Assembly: GCA_973895155.1 (NCBI GenBank)
Contig: OZ316897.1
Span: 11,966,001 to 12,030,000, forward strand
Origin: Marsupella aquatica
Taxonomy: Eukaryota > Marchantiophyta
Reading direction: 5' to 3'
Length of the DNA stretch: 64,000 bases
The notes beneath the pieces are model-generated. The model searched no databases. It worked only from the letters and a program-made list of their open reading frames with translations, and had not been told where the DNA came from. A program made the translations under genes and the position numbers. Shown one piece after another: positions 1-13,545 of the stretch; the stretch's first letter is position 1, and every line of letters starts with the position of its first letter.

Positions 1-250
1 TAATATGCAAAGATGTCAATGTGTAAAAATGCATGTTGTTGCACAAAAGATTTCATTGCATAAAAGAAGTTGTTGCAGAAAAGATGTAGTTAATGTCATG
101 GAGGAAAAAATGTTATTACATAACAAAAGTTGTTCGGAAAATTAAAGAGATACTTGTGTAAAAGATGCCATTACGTACAAAAGAGATTAGTATGTTTAAG
201 ATTTCATAGCGAAAAAAGTAGTGCATGAAAGATGTTGTGCAAAATGACAT
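1..250. repeat. Decayed short tandem repeat
   Basis: The first 250 bases are a degenerate array of units of roughly 16-20 bases built on the theme TTGCAnAAAAGATnT, for example around 40-90. No unit is perfect and the spacing varies, so it is an old minisatellite. The array may extend left of the window. Confidence 0.5.
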
Positions 251-2475
251 GAAGAAACAGACATTGTTATCTATAAGAAATTGTTGCGAGGTCAAAGGCA
301 GGCACTTGGGCATAGGCTAATGAGAGGCTATATTTGGCCTTCAAGAAGAAAACGTGGAAGATTGGCCCACATACTTGACTCTCAAAAACTAATTCAGTTT
401 CAGTTTGTGGCAAATGTCACAAACAGAATACTTGTGATTAACATATTTGGATGGACCACTTTTGGGGCTTTGTATAATTGGTAGCCTGACAGGTGGACAT
501 ATGGGGGAGGACCAATCCTCCTTGATGCTCCCCCTCCATTTGTCCTTGATCTCTCTTTTTTTCCTTTCCTTTTTCCAGTTTTTTTCTGGTCTCTTCCTTG
601 CTTTAGTTCCATCCAAAAATAATGGCAGTGCAAATTTCTAAGACGACCATGGAAAAGTAGGCAGGACCCTTGTATTCTAGTTGTTAATATTTCGAACAGT
701 CCTGGCCCCTGTCGTTTCCTTGTATATTCTCCTATGTGGTTGTATTATTCTTGAGTACTCTACTTTTAGATACAGGTTCGAGTTTGGTGAGCCCAGAAGT
801 AGTGACATCACTTTGTTCAAAAAAATGATGTTCCCATGGAAACCAGGCAACAACGTACCCACCATGGAACAGTAAGGAATGTTAGGTCTCTGTGACATTG
901 TGACCAAATGGGCTCCATCCTAGGTGCAAAAATAAGTGGGCTGCTGTTGCCAAAACGTAGATGTGCCATTCATCCAGGCTTCATTTTCCTGTGCTTGTTT
1001 GTGTTTGGTATAAGGGTAGCTTTACAGGACGGTGGGCCACCATTCATTGTTTTCAGTTCCTCTAGGATTAAATCTGGATCATGTAATTAATGAAAATGGA
1101 CTGAGGCATTCAAGTATCTTGTCCGCGTGTCCAAAGAAATACTAAAGTGGAGTGCTTTTATCTAGAAATGCAAACCACAATGACACAGATGTTCTGAACT
1201 TTGACTCCGTCATTGAAGGGATTGCATTTAATATTCAATTCATTTTTGAAAAGATTTGTGGTCTAGTCTGTCTTTAGAAACAAGAACTGTACTTCGAGTT
1301 TGCCTTGGTTTTAAAATGTCACAAATAGTTAATCCGTTTAAAGCCACCCTAAGATACGTACAGTACATAGCTTCCAGACGATTAACATTTAGGGAGAAAA
1401 AGGGCTCCGATTTAAGAAGCGTAGCTGTATGTGTTGGCGAAGTACTCGACTGAGAAGTGGCCTTTTATAGAGGGACCGGTTGTGTAGGAGTAAACTACGG
1501 GCATTATTTTCATCCCGCGCTTCTCTTTACTCTCTTCAAGACGTACTAGTCGCACGTGCTTTGATTGAAGGCATATGGTGGTAGCAGTTTTGAGTGGCGG
1601 CATGGCCGCTAGAACGACAATAAAGATAAATACCTTCACATTGTTAGATCCTAGACCCATCCATAAAGGACTGAGGCGTTGCGAATGAGTGAAGTACCTC
1701 ATCACCCGGTAACGTTGGGTGTATACGGTCGCACTCCGGATTTTTCTCGACTGCAACTCCTTTCAAATTGAGTGTAGTCGAGGAGAAATTCTTAGTTTGT
1801 CTGTTTTGTCCTCAGGGGTTCCCATGCAATGAGCAGGCGTTTGCAGATGAATGCAACGATGAAATTGTACATTTTCAGGCTTTGTATTGGTGTACTGTAA
1901 ATGTAATTGGGCTGATGATATCGTTGCATCACAGGTATCCGTTCCTGTCCATGAGAACTGAGAAGAGTGTCCATGTATTCATGTCATTCACGAGAGTCGA
2001 TGAGGTCAACAACACTCCCATTCCAATCCGAAAACTTATGGGGATTTTTCACTTTAGAAGAGATTTCGGAGAGGACAGGTACAGTCATCAAAAAATTGAA
2101 AACTGCGAATTTCAGTTAGAAGATGGCGAAACAGTCTCGAGAACAGTCTCGACACCACTTGAAGGAGAGACAATCAAATTTTCTAATTCTCCTTGAAAAT
2201 CAACTACGAATGACTTACATACCCGGGAACGCCTAGCTGCGGTTCCTAGCGACTGATTCTCATATCCTTCTCATGTCCACGTACAAGCCAGGCTCAGACA
2301 GGCCTGAGCTTCAAAAACCAGAAGGGGTCAAAATGCTAGTTGACGGTTTCTACAAGTTTTGTGGTGACTCCTAGCCTACCAGGTAATAACGCGTCGATCA
2401 GCAGTTAGTTGATCCTCTATCACACTGCTGCCTGTATTCATTCTCCCTTGCCCCACACCGGAATCACAAATACAG
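251..2475. other. No supported gene
   Basis: Open frames here (114 codons at 1412-1756 minus, 142 codons at 1768-2196 plus) overlap one another on opposite strands. They show no recognisable motif and no convincing splice context. The 3' part is probably downstream DNA of the minus-strand gene that ends at 2476. Confidence 0.5.
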
Positions 2476-3288
2476 TTACTTCTCTTTGAAGGTGATGCTC
2501 TTGTATTTGCCGCTGCTGTAGGGCGATTTCGACACTCCGCACAGACGTAAAATCTGCATTTCAACCAGGAAATGATAGCAAACTTAACATGGTAGCAACA
2601 CGGATTCTTGAATGATGTCTAGCAATGCGCAAATATGGCCTAGATTTAGAAAAGTGCAAATGAATCTGGTGATCAGGTCTTCGAGCCAAATTCGCTAGTA
2701 ATGTCCGCTAAATGGATATAGAAACCTCGAATTGCCTTAATAAATCAAGTCAATCTGCATCCTCTAAGCAGGTCCTCCGACGGATAGTGCCACTTAGTAT
2801 CTACCCATCCCGGGCCGGCAGTGAAGGCGATGAGAGATGGTGAAAAATCAACTCACTTTGCGTTTCAGACCAACAGTGCTGTGATAAGTTTGGTGAGCCC
2901 GAAATCTCTTAGCACTGTCAAAGAGAGTTCGCGAACATCGCTTGCTCTTCTTGGTAGGAGTGGATAAGGCTCGCACACGCAGAAAGGAAGACGTTCTGTC
3001 AGCTTTGATAGGCGAGACGTAAGGAAGGAAAGCATCTTCTTCCTGGTAGCCGTCTTTAGAGTAGATGGATGGGTAGAGGATCGCCAGACTCCTGTCTGCG
3101 ATCTGGTTGAAGCGATCCACAAGCTTCTTACGCTTGGAGTGTGGCGAATGAGGGGGCCTCTTTCGGCGCAGCCGTGTCGGAGTTGGAGTGCACATTATGG
3201 CTTCGGGTATTGGAAATCCCTCTGACAAATCCGGGAACTTCAGTTCAATTATGGCAGACACCTCGGCGGGTGTAATAGTCATCGCCAT
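2476..3288 (-). CDS. Small nuclear protein, possible SIAMESE-related CDK inhibitor
   Basis: Two-exon minus-strand gene of 169 residues. Exon 1 is 3288-2857, starting at an ATG in AAACAATGGCG context and ending at a GTGAGT donor. Exon 2 is 2553-2476, entered after ATGCAG, phase 0, ending in TAA. Residues about 23-45 read GFPIPEAIMCTPTPTRLRRK, resembling the IPEA-x2-CPPAPrKxR motif of plant SIAMESE/SMR cyclin-dependent kinase inhibitors. Basic clusters (RLRRKRP, SKRKK) and several S/T-P sites suggest a nuclear, CDK-regulated protein. The C-terminus is short and basic. A longer reading with a TTG start exists but the ATG at 3288 is preferred. The gene structure is well supported; the family is inferred from one motif and could be wrong. 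Confidence 0.6.
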
Positions 3289-6200
3289 TGTTTCCAATTG
3301 TCCGTCTTCAATCCTGTTCTTGAACAAAATTCAACACGACAGACTCATATTAGTAGCTGCATACCCGTCAAGGAAACATTTCTCAGGGAAGAAAGAGCAA
3401 CAAGTGAATCCCACACCGAGCTCTCTGCACAACTCGCCTTCGAGCTAGGAACGTCCATCTGTAACAACCTTCCCGTGGGCTTGAATTGCAGTAACAGTGC
3501 CTGTATTCACTTTTGTAACTACAGTAGCTAGCAAAGTCAAATCGAAGCTATGTACGACACTCCTTCGTTCCGTCGACCCTCACTCTCTAATAAAAGTATC
3601 ACATGTTATTTGTCGGATGACCAGGTCTGCTAAGACAATATTAAACAATGTACCTCTTGTTCATTCAGCTTAAATATCCAAAGCATGACCAAATGTGGGC
3701 CGTTTCAGATCGAGGCACAGTGCACCAAACGAGGAGTCTAGAAAGACGCGGATGCTTATAGATCAAAGTCATATGCATTTACGTCGACACAAAACAAGAC
3801 CTGACACTGCCTCCAAGGAGGCCCACATTCGGTCATGGTTTGGATAGAACCGAGGGAGCGAGACTTTGGGCTTCGTAATCGTGCTGTGAGCAGGGCTGTG
3901 ATTGCACAAAAACGAGGATCCAGAGAAATCCTCGTAGATTTAAGCCAAATCCATGTACATTCACAAAACAAGAAAAGAAAAGACACAAATCTGTGACAAT
4001 TGACAGGAACCTAAGCACAGATTCAAGATGATCGTTTAACCACAGCCTTCTTCTCCAGCTTCATCACCCATTCACATTAATTTTCGAAAAGGGGCAAAGG
4101 CAAGTCAGTCAGCGGCAGTGTACTCACAAGCTAGCACTTTCTTCTGCTGTCCCGCCGCCTCCTCCACACTCCACGACCAGACACACTGCATAATCGACAA
4201 CTTCTCAACTATAGAGAAACCACATCACTGTCTACTAAATAGAAAAATATACTCTAGAGTACGACATCAAACTTTCAGCTTGGTCAAATTAAATTGCTTA
4301 TAACGCAATACTTACTTGCGACCAGGCTTCGGATTAGTTGGGACAATTCTCAACTGCACGGGCACGTCGTCAAGCTTGAAGCTGAATTCTGTGCAGTCCC
4401 TGGCAGCTCACGGTGAGCTCGCAGGGACCCAAAATTGAATCAATGAATCGCCAGAGTGACAGCAGTTGAAGCAACACGAAGATCTCAGTACACTCCTCGA
4501 ATCATCCACTGCTACAGTGTCACTAAAAGCGACAAGAGAGGCAAGCAACAGCAGCATAGCATACTATCACTGCGAGATTGTGAGCCTTTTAACGGCTACG
4601 AATTCACAGGCCTCCAACGCTCCACCATGTCGAACGATCAGTCCACGAGCAGAAACCTTCCTTCCTTCGCGGATGCTGCGAATCGAGTTGAACAGCTTTT
4701 ACTGCCCCAGTCCGTTCAACATAGAGACGTTACCTCGAGAATTCGCGAAAAACGAGCAAGCGACGAATTTTTGCATTGATTCTCCAGTGCGCCGTCTCAA
4801 TAAATAACGAGTAGGATCCGGTGATAGGCTTGTAAATATATGTATAGTCCGTTGGTTCTTATCGAACAATGAGGAGACGGACCCTAAGTGTATGTAAAAG
4901 TCCGATGGTTCGAACACAGCAACGAGACAAGACATTGCTCTTGTTGAACTTAGCACTACACACAAAGAAAGAGACACTCAATACGGGATGGTGTTAAAGG
5001 AGGCGTATGCTGAATACACCCATCCAACTTTTTCGGGTCTAGATAATTGCTTATCAAAATGTGTAAGTCATACATCCATCATACCATGATAAACTTTGTT
5101 ATTTATGTACCCCACTAGAGGTCCCTTCCAAAATTCCTGACTCCACAGCGTGCCATGTCATCACGGCGCGCTACAAATAGAAACAGATTGGTTTCCACAA
5201 TGAAATTATGCCAACATTCGTGTTTGCGACAAGATTTTGGTAAAATTGAGGATACCATGCCGTAAAGCTTGATGTAAAAAGTTATCAAAAATAATTGTTT
5301 TATTTACCCTGAGTAAGCTTTCAACTCAGTTTTATTTACCCCCTTAACCAACTGCCCACCCTTTTTTTTAATTGTAATTCAATTGTAATTAAAGTAATGA
5401 AGCAACACTTTAATTACATTGGCAGTTAAGAATCCTGAGCATGGCAGTTAAGAATCCTGTTTCTGCAGCGCCAGAAGGTCATTTCTGTCTAGCACTCCTT
5501 CTCTAGCAATCTATCTTCAGGCATTGTCGTTTCCACGTGTCGTGCTCGTGGACAGAAGAATTATATGACGAACAGATTCAGCTTGTGAAGTAGGCAATTA
5601 TTGAGCAGGAAACACCAAACATTGCTCCACAACTTGATGCAGCTTAGTGAGCATTGCCCTACTTTTCGTGGAGTGAAGATCCGAATCGGTAACAAACGAA
5701 AGAACATAACAATTTCATAAGGACGAAACGAGCACACTGACTGCACCATCGCTCTTGTGGGTTCTTACAAATCCAATCTATTACACAGGCTCGTATTTCA
5801 GGAGTTCATAGAGGAGGCAGCTTGAAATCAAAGACCAGTCTGCATGTAGGACTTCAAATTGTATCTCCATATCTAGTTTTTGAAAGGGAAGAGCTGACCC
5901 AGTGCTCCATTGCACTAGACAGAGCTCGGCTTGATTTGGCAGTAAGAAATACTATCTAGCAATTGATAGACCAGGGCTCTACAAGTTTCTACGAGCACAG
6001 TCGATGCCTTTTCATGATCAAATTGAAAATATTAGAAGTGAAGCTGATTTGAGAGATCACTTGATAAGGACGCGGATCATTATTGGAGCGAACAGAAGCA
6101 GTGACTCTGTCAAATGCATCGACTCTCAAGAGGCGCGTTTGCAAGAGGCTGTGGTAAAAAGGATTGTGTTTAGAGAGACGTTCAGATATGGATAAAGGAT

Positions 6201-7740
6201 TTTGATGAAATCATCCGGGAGTTCCAAGGTGAGAGGTCAATGTGGTTATTGTGAGGAAGAAGGAACGGAAACTAAGAGATGAGGAACTCGGGGCGGAGGA
6301 GTAGGTTTGGCTGCTGAAAGGCAAAAAAGATTGAAAGGTTCAGGTGACGATTAGAGTTGTTTGGGAGACAGTAGCGGGAATGCATTTGTTGAAGTTCAGG
6401 AGAGAAACGGTCGAATGTGACTTCTGTAATGAGAAAAATTGGATTGAAAACTGATAGATAATGTGAATGGGTCGTAAGGAATCGGGAAGTGTAATGGAGA
6501 AGATAGGGGTCCATGAACTAATTTCTTTAAACCAATTAGTGCACACCCTATAATAACCCATTTTGATGTGTGATTACCATAGGCTATTTTTTCTTCCTTG
6601 ATTGAACCCCAAAGTCCATTTGTTACCCAATCTACCCACTCTCACAGTTTGGTACAAAAAGTACATGTATGCTGCACTATTGGGAGCATGAACCACAACT
6701 TACTGTCTTTAAGTTGTGGCCATTTGAGCACATGGTACCCCGACTTGAGCCCGTGATAGTTTGTACACCCTAGATCTTAATTATATATTTTAATTTACCA
6801 TGTTGCTTGTTTTATTGTTTTGACTAATTTTTTCTGTTTTAACCAAAGTCAATTTCAAATCTACAAATGATTATAGTTGTCCCAGATCACAAATTGGATG
6901 ACTAGGATTGCATGCAGCAGCCCACCTTTGGTAGGTCAAGGCCACACAATCAGAAAGTTGTTCAAAGGATTATTTACCCTATATGGCCTCACTCTTGCCA
7001 TAGAGTACAAAGTGGAATTTCAGGGGTGGGCATTCCATTCTCAAAGGCATAGCATCCAGATAATTTGACTGGTGTTAACAGACAAAGACTGAAATATCAA
7101 AGTGACTCAAGGAGCAAAATGTATTGTCTACTTCTTGGCATTAAATAATTTATCTGTATAGGATAGTAGGCATGATTTTCAAATTGTGCAATGCTTGAAG
7201 TGCCACAGACTCTTGATTAATTCTCATCCCCAAACTTGATGAAGGTGATGTCAGGCTCAGCTTCAATCATCCCTACTTCCTTGAAGCTTGGGAATTGTTG
7301 GAACAACATCTCTATCGTCAGGTTATTAGCCCAATGGAGTAAATTATGTGCGAACAAGGAGTTGTTGGGGATTGCCAGAGAATGGAGCCAAAAGGTGCCG
7401 TAGAAAGCAAAAGCTATAGCCAAAATAAACAATCATCTAGACCATCTGAGCAACAAAACTCAATAGACCAGAAGACAATGTCCGAGAGAGCTATTCTCCC
7501 GACAAGCATAGAGAGTAGCAAAACTATTCTCTACACAAACATACAGAGCAGCAGTCCTAGGGCCCAAACCCTCTCACATCTCCAATGAAAGTCATAAGAG
7601 CAGGGGGACCACACTGTTCCTAGAACACTACAGAATCAGAATCACTATAATGCACAACCCCAATGAAAGTTATGTGGGCAACGTTCCTAGCTTACTAGCT
7701 AAAGAATCAGAGTCACTATAATGCCTTAGTTAGGAAAAAT
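3289..7740. other. Intergenic, no supported gene
   Basis: The first few hundred bases are probably promoter and leader of the minus-strand gene at 2476-3288. Beyond that, several overlapping short frames (4456-4977 on both strands, 6272-6561) have no family signal and no splice logic. Around 7580-7735 there is an imperfect duplication of about 78 bases with the theme AATCAGAnTCACTATAATGC. Confidence 0.45.
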
Positions 7741-8026
7741 CCAAGCTTTGTCTCTTCAAAGGCACTCTTTTGCATAGTATTCTGTTAGGCTCAAGAATAG
7801 CAACTCTTTTTTACACAGTATAATTGTGGAAATAGAACTGGTCCCCCTTAACAATCCATGAACAATAACAATTCATACTATCTCCAAGCTTTGCCTCTTC
7901 AAAGGCACTCTTTTGCATAGTAGTCTGTTAGGCTCGAGAATAGCCACTCTTTTTTACACAGTATAATTGTGGAAATAGAACTGGTCCCCCTTAACAATTC
8001 GTGAACAATAACAATTCATACTATCT
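7741..8026. repeat. 143-bp tandem duplication
   Basis: Two head-to-tail copies begin at 7741 and 7884, both starting CCAAGCTTTG and running through to CATACTATCT. They differ at only a few positions, so the duplication is fairly recent. No coding frame is shared between copies. Confidence 0.9.
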
Positions 8027-8883
8027 TGAGGGTTTTGGAGACCGTAACAAATGTCTGGGACCCCTAGGGTAACCCCTATAACTTAAATTAATGTAGAATA
8101 GGAGTAACTATGAAAGTTATAAGTAAATCTTACACAATTAACAAGAAAATATGTAGAGAAAACTAAATTTTCATGCATCCATTTGTAGGGAGTAAGAGTA
8201 GTGAAAGTGAACTGGACCCTAGTCAAGAGGGGAGTCATGCCATCCTGCCATCCTTGTATGTAGCCAAAAGAGATATCACAAAGGGGAAGAGGAGTTACAC
8301 TCTAGATAAGTGGAGGTGGGAGCTCATGATGGACAAACTTAAACCCAGTAAATCCAAAGCTCGTGATCATGTTGAAGCATGCCCTCTCCTTGAAAATCTG
8401 CAACTCTATGGATAACAGTCGGGTATCTTTTATGGGCACTAGAGTCCCATCAAAGCACTTCCAATTCAGCTATGCTAATCCACATTTTCAATCTGCTACA
8501 ACATAGGGAGACTGCAAGATGATAGACCACATAACTTGTCAGAATTAAGCGCAAACCAAGGTTATGGAAAATCCCTCACCACCATCTTTCTATCAAGGAC
8601 AAGAGTGAATACTCTCTCATCTTCCTCATCACAATAATTCACTCCCTCAGTCACCAGAGGAATATCAATCCCCACTCAAAAACCCTCAATCCGACCCCAA
8701 GGAGCGTCATCAATTTACTCCACTTTGTTATCATTGTTGAGGTGTTGTCAACTCCCAGCCCACCATTGTGTGATCAAAAATCGTTCTCACCTAAACTCCC
8801 ACAATCATCACTTCCACTTGCTCCTCCACCATCTTCTTCAGATTGCTCAAGGTCATAATTCCCAGATAAATCAAAGCTCTTCC

Positions 8884-9163
8884 TTGGAGGTTTCATTTCC
8901 ACAAAAATGACATATCACGTGCGATGAAGTATAGGGTCATTTGATTGGTTCCAAAGGAAGAATTAAAAATTTTCTCAGAAGAACAATAGGGTCTGTTAAA
9001 TCCAATTTGAGACTTATAAGAATTAAGGGTTTTTTAATCAATTTTAGGAATATTTCAACTTTATAGGGGTTTAAAAATTAGAAAAAATCTTACATTTAGG
9101 GACTGAGGCCTAAAAGCGTTGCAGGTGATGGGAGCCCTCCATAATTATAGTGAGACCCCCGAG
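8884..9163. mobile_element. MITE, copy 1 of a family also at 49684-49963
   Basis: About 280 bases that match the block at 49684-49963 along their whole length, including the shared core AAAAATTTTCTCAGAA. The ends are imperfect inverted repeats of about 45 bases: the left begins GGAGGTTTCAT and reaches TATCACGTGCGAT; the right, complemented, begins GGGGGTCTCACT and reaches CATCACCTGCAAC. There is no coding capacity. A non-autonomous DNA transposon fits; I cannot see a clean target duplication in this copy. Confidence 0.75.
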
Positions 9164-12100
9164 AGTTCCTCCTAGGTAACACCTGATGATAGCCCTTATG
9201 TAAAGCCCAAAACACACCTACTGATATCAAATCAAGTCGAACACCTTGTAAGAATGACGGGACTTGTGAGAAATCCTTAATACCCACAAGTGGCGGAGGT
9301 CCCATAGGTAGTGTTGCCCTCCTAAGGGGTATTCAAAGATTGACTTACCGATATATATACTAGTTGCAAGCAAAGAGGGTGAGTAATTTTAAGATAGAAG
9401 ATTGGTGAGTAGAGAATCAAGAAGAGCCTTTGGACCTCTTAATCCTTCTTAATAAACACAGACAAAATGATGGGGGTGTAGAGCTCGGTGTATAGTAGAT
9501 GAAATATAAAAAAAAGACACCAACACTATCACAAGGATCAAATTGCACTAGATAGCTTGAATGTGCTTTAGCCACTTTGTTATCAAACCAAATATTAGTG
9601 TCCACGTACCGATATGCAAATTGGTTGGCCTTTATTGGGAGAACCCATGAGAAAAATTTGATGTGACTTCAGCGGAGAGACTTTGTTCAACTCAAAGGGA
9701 TACGTAGTGCACTATTTGCAGAAATGTCTGATACGTAAGGGATTCATGATTTGAACACACATTGACCAACATAACTCCATGTGTCACATCAAATCTCCAT
9801 GAACACTCAAATCTAAAAATTAGTGTGCTGCAAATCCGTGGAGTCGTAGTGATTAGAGTTTATGGAGTGCCAAATGTGTGTCAGGGGGTGGGCACAATGT
9901 TTTGTGCTCATTGCTTGGTCGAACACGATAGAGACTCTCTCAAAGAGGTGGGGGAGGACGGGCCCATTTCTAGGGACAATGGCCTTAGGATTGATCGAAA
10001 AGGGCAAGAGACAGACTCTCTCAGTGCGGCTGGCGGTGCAAACCACCAGAGTTGCTGACTTTTAGTGCAAAGAGGTGTAAGTAATCAGTACATTAGGCAA
10101 TTAAAAAGAAATAAAATTATGTAACTTTTTTGGAGTAGTTAAGGTGATGAAACACCAAAAATATGATTTTACACCTTCAAGGGTTTATGCTTAGGGACCT
10201 CCACGCTTATACGTTTACATGGGAATAAGCTAGTGATACCTAACTCTAGCACCTGGTTAGGTTAACTAGGTGAAAACTAACCATGATTGTGATATAGTAG
10301 TTATTCTAAGATGGGTGTAAAGCATAAAAGCTGGAATTCTGAAAACTTTTTAGACCTTACGGGAGTTTTTTAATGTCATTCAATAAGCTTCTAAGCTCCT
10401 GAGTTTAAGAGAATCAAAAAGCCATGGACATCAATGATGTTCTTGTGTAGATACGGTTGGGACATTTCAGTTGTGGCAACCTTACTGAAGACGCTTCAAG
10501 ATGGCAAATGGCAAAAATTAGGAGAAGTCTTTAACGTCCCTTTGTGAGGACGTCTCAAACTTCAAGTTTCTAAGGACCAAGACTTCCCCGTGCTTAAAAT
10601 TGACCCTGATGGCAGGAACAAGATGTCTTGGATGTCCCTTTTGAAAGACGTTTGGGATGTCCCCTCACCCGAGTACTTGAGAGTCTGGACAGCCCGATAA
10701 CCTTTCGCGGACATGAAACGGCAAAACAGAGAGAAGTCGTTGACATTCCCAAGTGAGGACGTCAACTTACCCAAGTATCGGACTAGTTAGTAACCTCAAA
10801 AGGGTTAGTTAGCTTCTATATATATGTATGCTCTATGTGACAGATTGTCAACTAGTACGGCTTAATTCTAGTTAACTCTAGTTACACAGGGAAATTCCCT
10901 CATAAAGATACATATGGAGAATAAAATGTAAGTTGCTAGGTAGTTAACTCAGGACTAGAATTTAGGGTATCTCTAGCGTATCTAAAATCTCACAGGAGGC
11001 AAAACAAAGAGATTTGAAATACCCTATTCATTTGTAACTTTACTACCTAGTCACTACTACCTTTACAGTAAAGTTGTCCCTTTAGAATAAGCGCCCTCCC
11101 ATGGTTAGTACTAACTTTATTGTAAGGCGTCTCAAATCTTGCCCAAAAGTATCAGTTTTTGTCTCTGGCCAGTTCTAAGACACACCTATTTTAACTTATT
11201 CACAATAAAATATAATTTATGCAACACAAGCTATCATATCCTATTCAAAACTATTGAAACAATAATTATAAAAAAGCACATATCATTAAAGTGAAGAGAT
11301 GTACCACACTCTGTGCGTGACACAAGTAAAATGTACAAGTCAGTATACCTTGTAGGTCCAATATTTTGTGGTGAAAGCGAAGTAAACTAATTTTGTACCT
11401 TTCTAAAATTTGGAGGGCTCTCTATTTAGGTACGGGCTCTGTTTAGTTGACATCTATTAACCTATAAACCATAAGCATTGGAAATTTTAAACTGGGCATC
11501 GTCGGATGGTGTCCTACAATAGTCTGTTGCCTGATTGAGTTTGGAGAGTTTACCTTATCAATGAATTCTCATGAAAAGGAGGAGTGCCTATAGCATAAAT
11601 AAATAGTTAAACTAGAGGAATATGTTAAGGTGTCATAATAAAAAGATTATTAGAAATTTAAGCAACATACTTAAAACTAAGTACTTGAAAAAATTTAAGG
11701 GGTTGCCTGGAAGAAATCACTAAATTCAGAAAAATACAAACAAAAAGCATAGAATAGACCAAATTGACATAAAAATATGTAACAAACAATTCTAATAAGA
11801 CAAGATAACCAAAGTGTGTCTCGCCACATAGCAGCATCAAAAAAATAGGACACAAACATCAAGTGTGTGGACAAGATGTTTTGTGTCTGGTCACAAGTGT
11901 GCAGGCAAGACTTTTTTCTGGGAGAGTACCCTTTCACCACCACCGGAGGCAAAACAAAGAGATGATTTGAGATGCCCGAGTGTAACTTTACTACCTTTCC
12001 AGTAAAGTTGTCCATTTACAGTGAAGTTGTCCCTCTACAATAAGAGCCCTCCCATGGTCAGTACTTACTTTATAGTAGGGGTCTTAAACCTTGAGGTCCC

Positions 12101-13540
12101 AAATAAAATCTGGCCCAAAAGTATCAGTTTTTGTTTCTGGTCACAAGTGTGCGGACAAGAATTTTTTCTGGGAAAATACCCTTTCACAAGTAGAGGCAAA
12201 ACAAAGAGGATTGAGATACCCTAGTGTAACTTTACTACCTACCTATTTGTCTGCTGCTATATGGCAAACACCTTCTACCCTATTTTGTCTTATTAGAAGA
12301 ATGAGTTCTGAATTTTCTTTTAAATCGAGCCTAGTCTATCATTTCACTTTGGATTGGTTTTGAATTCATCAAATTTTCTAACCCCTTTAATTATTTCAAG
12401 TACATTATTTTCATTTAATATGTTAGGTTTATTTACTATGATAGCTTATCATGTATTTGATGAGATGAGATTACTATTCTGTCATTCCTTCTCTATGGCA
12501 TGGCAAGGTTAGACTCACCAAGATGCACCAGTACAAAAACCAGCAATGCCTTGTAGGTTATATCTCCATTGATGAAAAACCTCCCAACCCTTATGGTTTA
12601 GAGGTTAAGGGTGTCACCTAAATAGTGAATCTCTCAATAGGGCCTAAAAGTAGAGTACAAAGCTAGAGTACAAAGCTAACATACTTCTCTGTCAACCACA
12701 AAGTGCTATACCCCTAAGGTACTTTGACTTATAAATTATGTACTTGTCTTTCACCTAAAAAGTAAGATAGTTTCTTCACTTTTAAAGGTGTGCATTTTTA
12801 TTCCATTTATTTCTTTGAATCACTATTTTAATACATTTGAATACGATCCTATAGCTGCTATTTGATAAACTATTTAAATTAATTGATAGTTTACATAGGG
12901 TACAATTGACATTATTGTCAATAAGTTAAAATAGCTGTGTCTTAGAAAGAACATGCTATATATGTAAGTACCAGGCTGTGTCTTAGAAAGAACATGCTAT
13001 ATATGTAGGTACCAGGCTCTACTAGGCTTTTGCTCTACCAGACTTTTCAGTTTACCTCCAAGTAGGGTTGTTTGTTTGTTGTTTGCTTCTTAGTTTTTTG
13101 GTTTTTCTAGGTTATTCCTTGACTTGTTGGGCCTTCCCCCCTTTATTGGTTTCTTTGGCATTTGGTACCATGTCTCCCCATTTGGTCGTTCCTGTCTTTT
13201 TGGTATATATATATATGAGGGATCCTACTTGTTTTTTTCGTCTTTTGTCCCAATACAAAAAACTCATGGACGGGAAAGATCAACAGCCATTGGATTTGAT
13301 TAGTTGTTTCCCCTGATCATTGATGAAAAAAATGTGCACCCCTAACATATATGTGCTTTCAGCTGCCCCATAAATGCCTAGGCCCTACTCCCTATGGGTG
13401 GACCCTCCTTGTTGCACGGGCATAGGGCTAACTTTACTAACTTGTACTAACTTTACAGTAAAGTTGTCCCTCGTCCTACTGTAAATCAGTACTAACTTTA
13501 CAGTAAAGTTGTCCCTTTACAGTAAGAGCCCTCCCATGTT
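9164..13540. other. Repeat-rich intergenic DNA
   Basis: No supported gene. Short frames at 9762-10065 and 11658-12363 show no family signal. 10440-10790 is dense in GACGTC/GATGTC and CAAGAC motifs. The rest holds pieces of a dispersed repeat listed separately, upstream of the cyclin L gene. Confidence 0.5.
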
Positions 13541-13545
13541 ACTGG
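10990..13545. repeat. Dispersed repeat family with TTTACAGTAAAG palindrome
   Basis: Related blocks lie at about 10990-11170, 11935-12245 and 13433-13545. Shared landmarks are GGAGGCAAAACAAAGAG, TGTAACTTTACTACC, the near-palindrome ACTTTACAGTAAAGT followed by TGTCCCT, and AAGAGCCCTCCCATG. Within this, 11887 and 12137 begin a roughly 250-bp duplication (CTGGTCACAAGTGTGC). The last block abuts the cyclin L leader. It may be a non-autonomous transposon that has landed repeatedly, but I see no clear ends. Confidence 0.7.
12934..13016. repeat. 41-bp tandem duplication
   Basis: Two copies start at 12934 and 12975 (GCTGTGTCTTAGAAAGAACA...) and are nearly identical. Confidence 0.9.

Noticed and set aside
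1768-2196. 142-codon plus frame
   Set aside because: No motif, no splice context, and competing minus-strand frames; not enough to call a gene.
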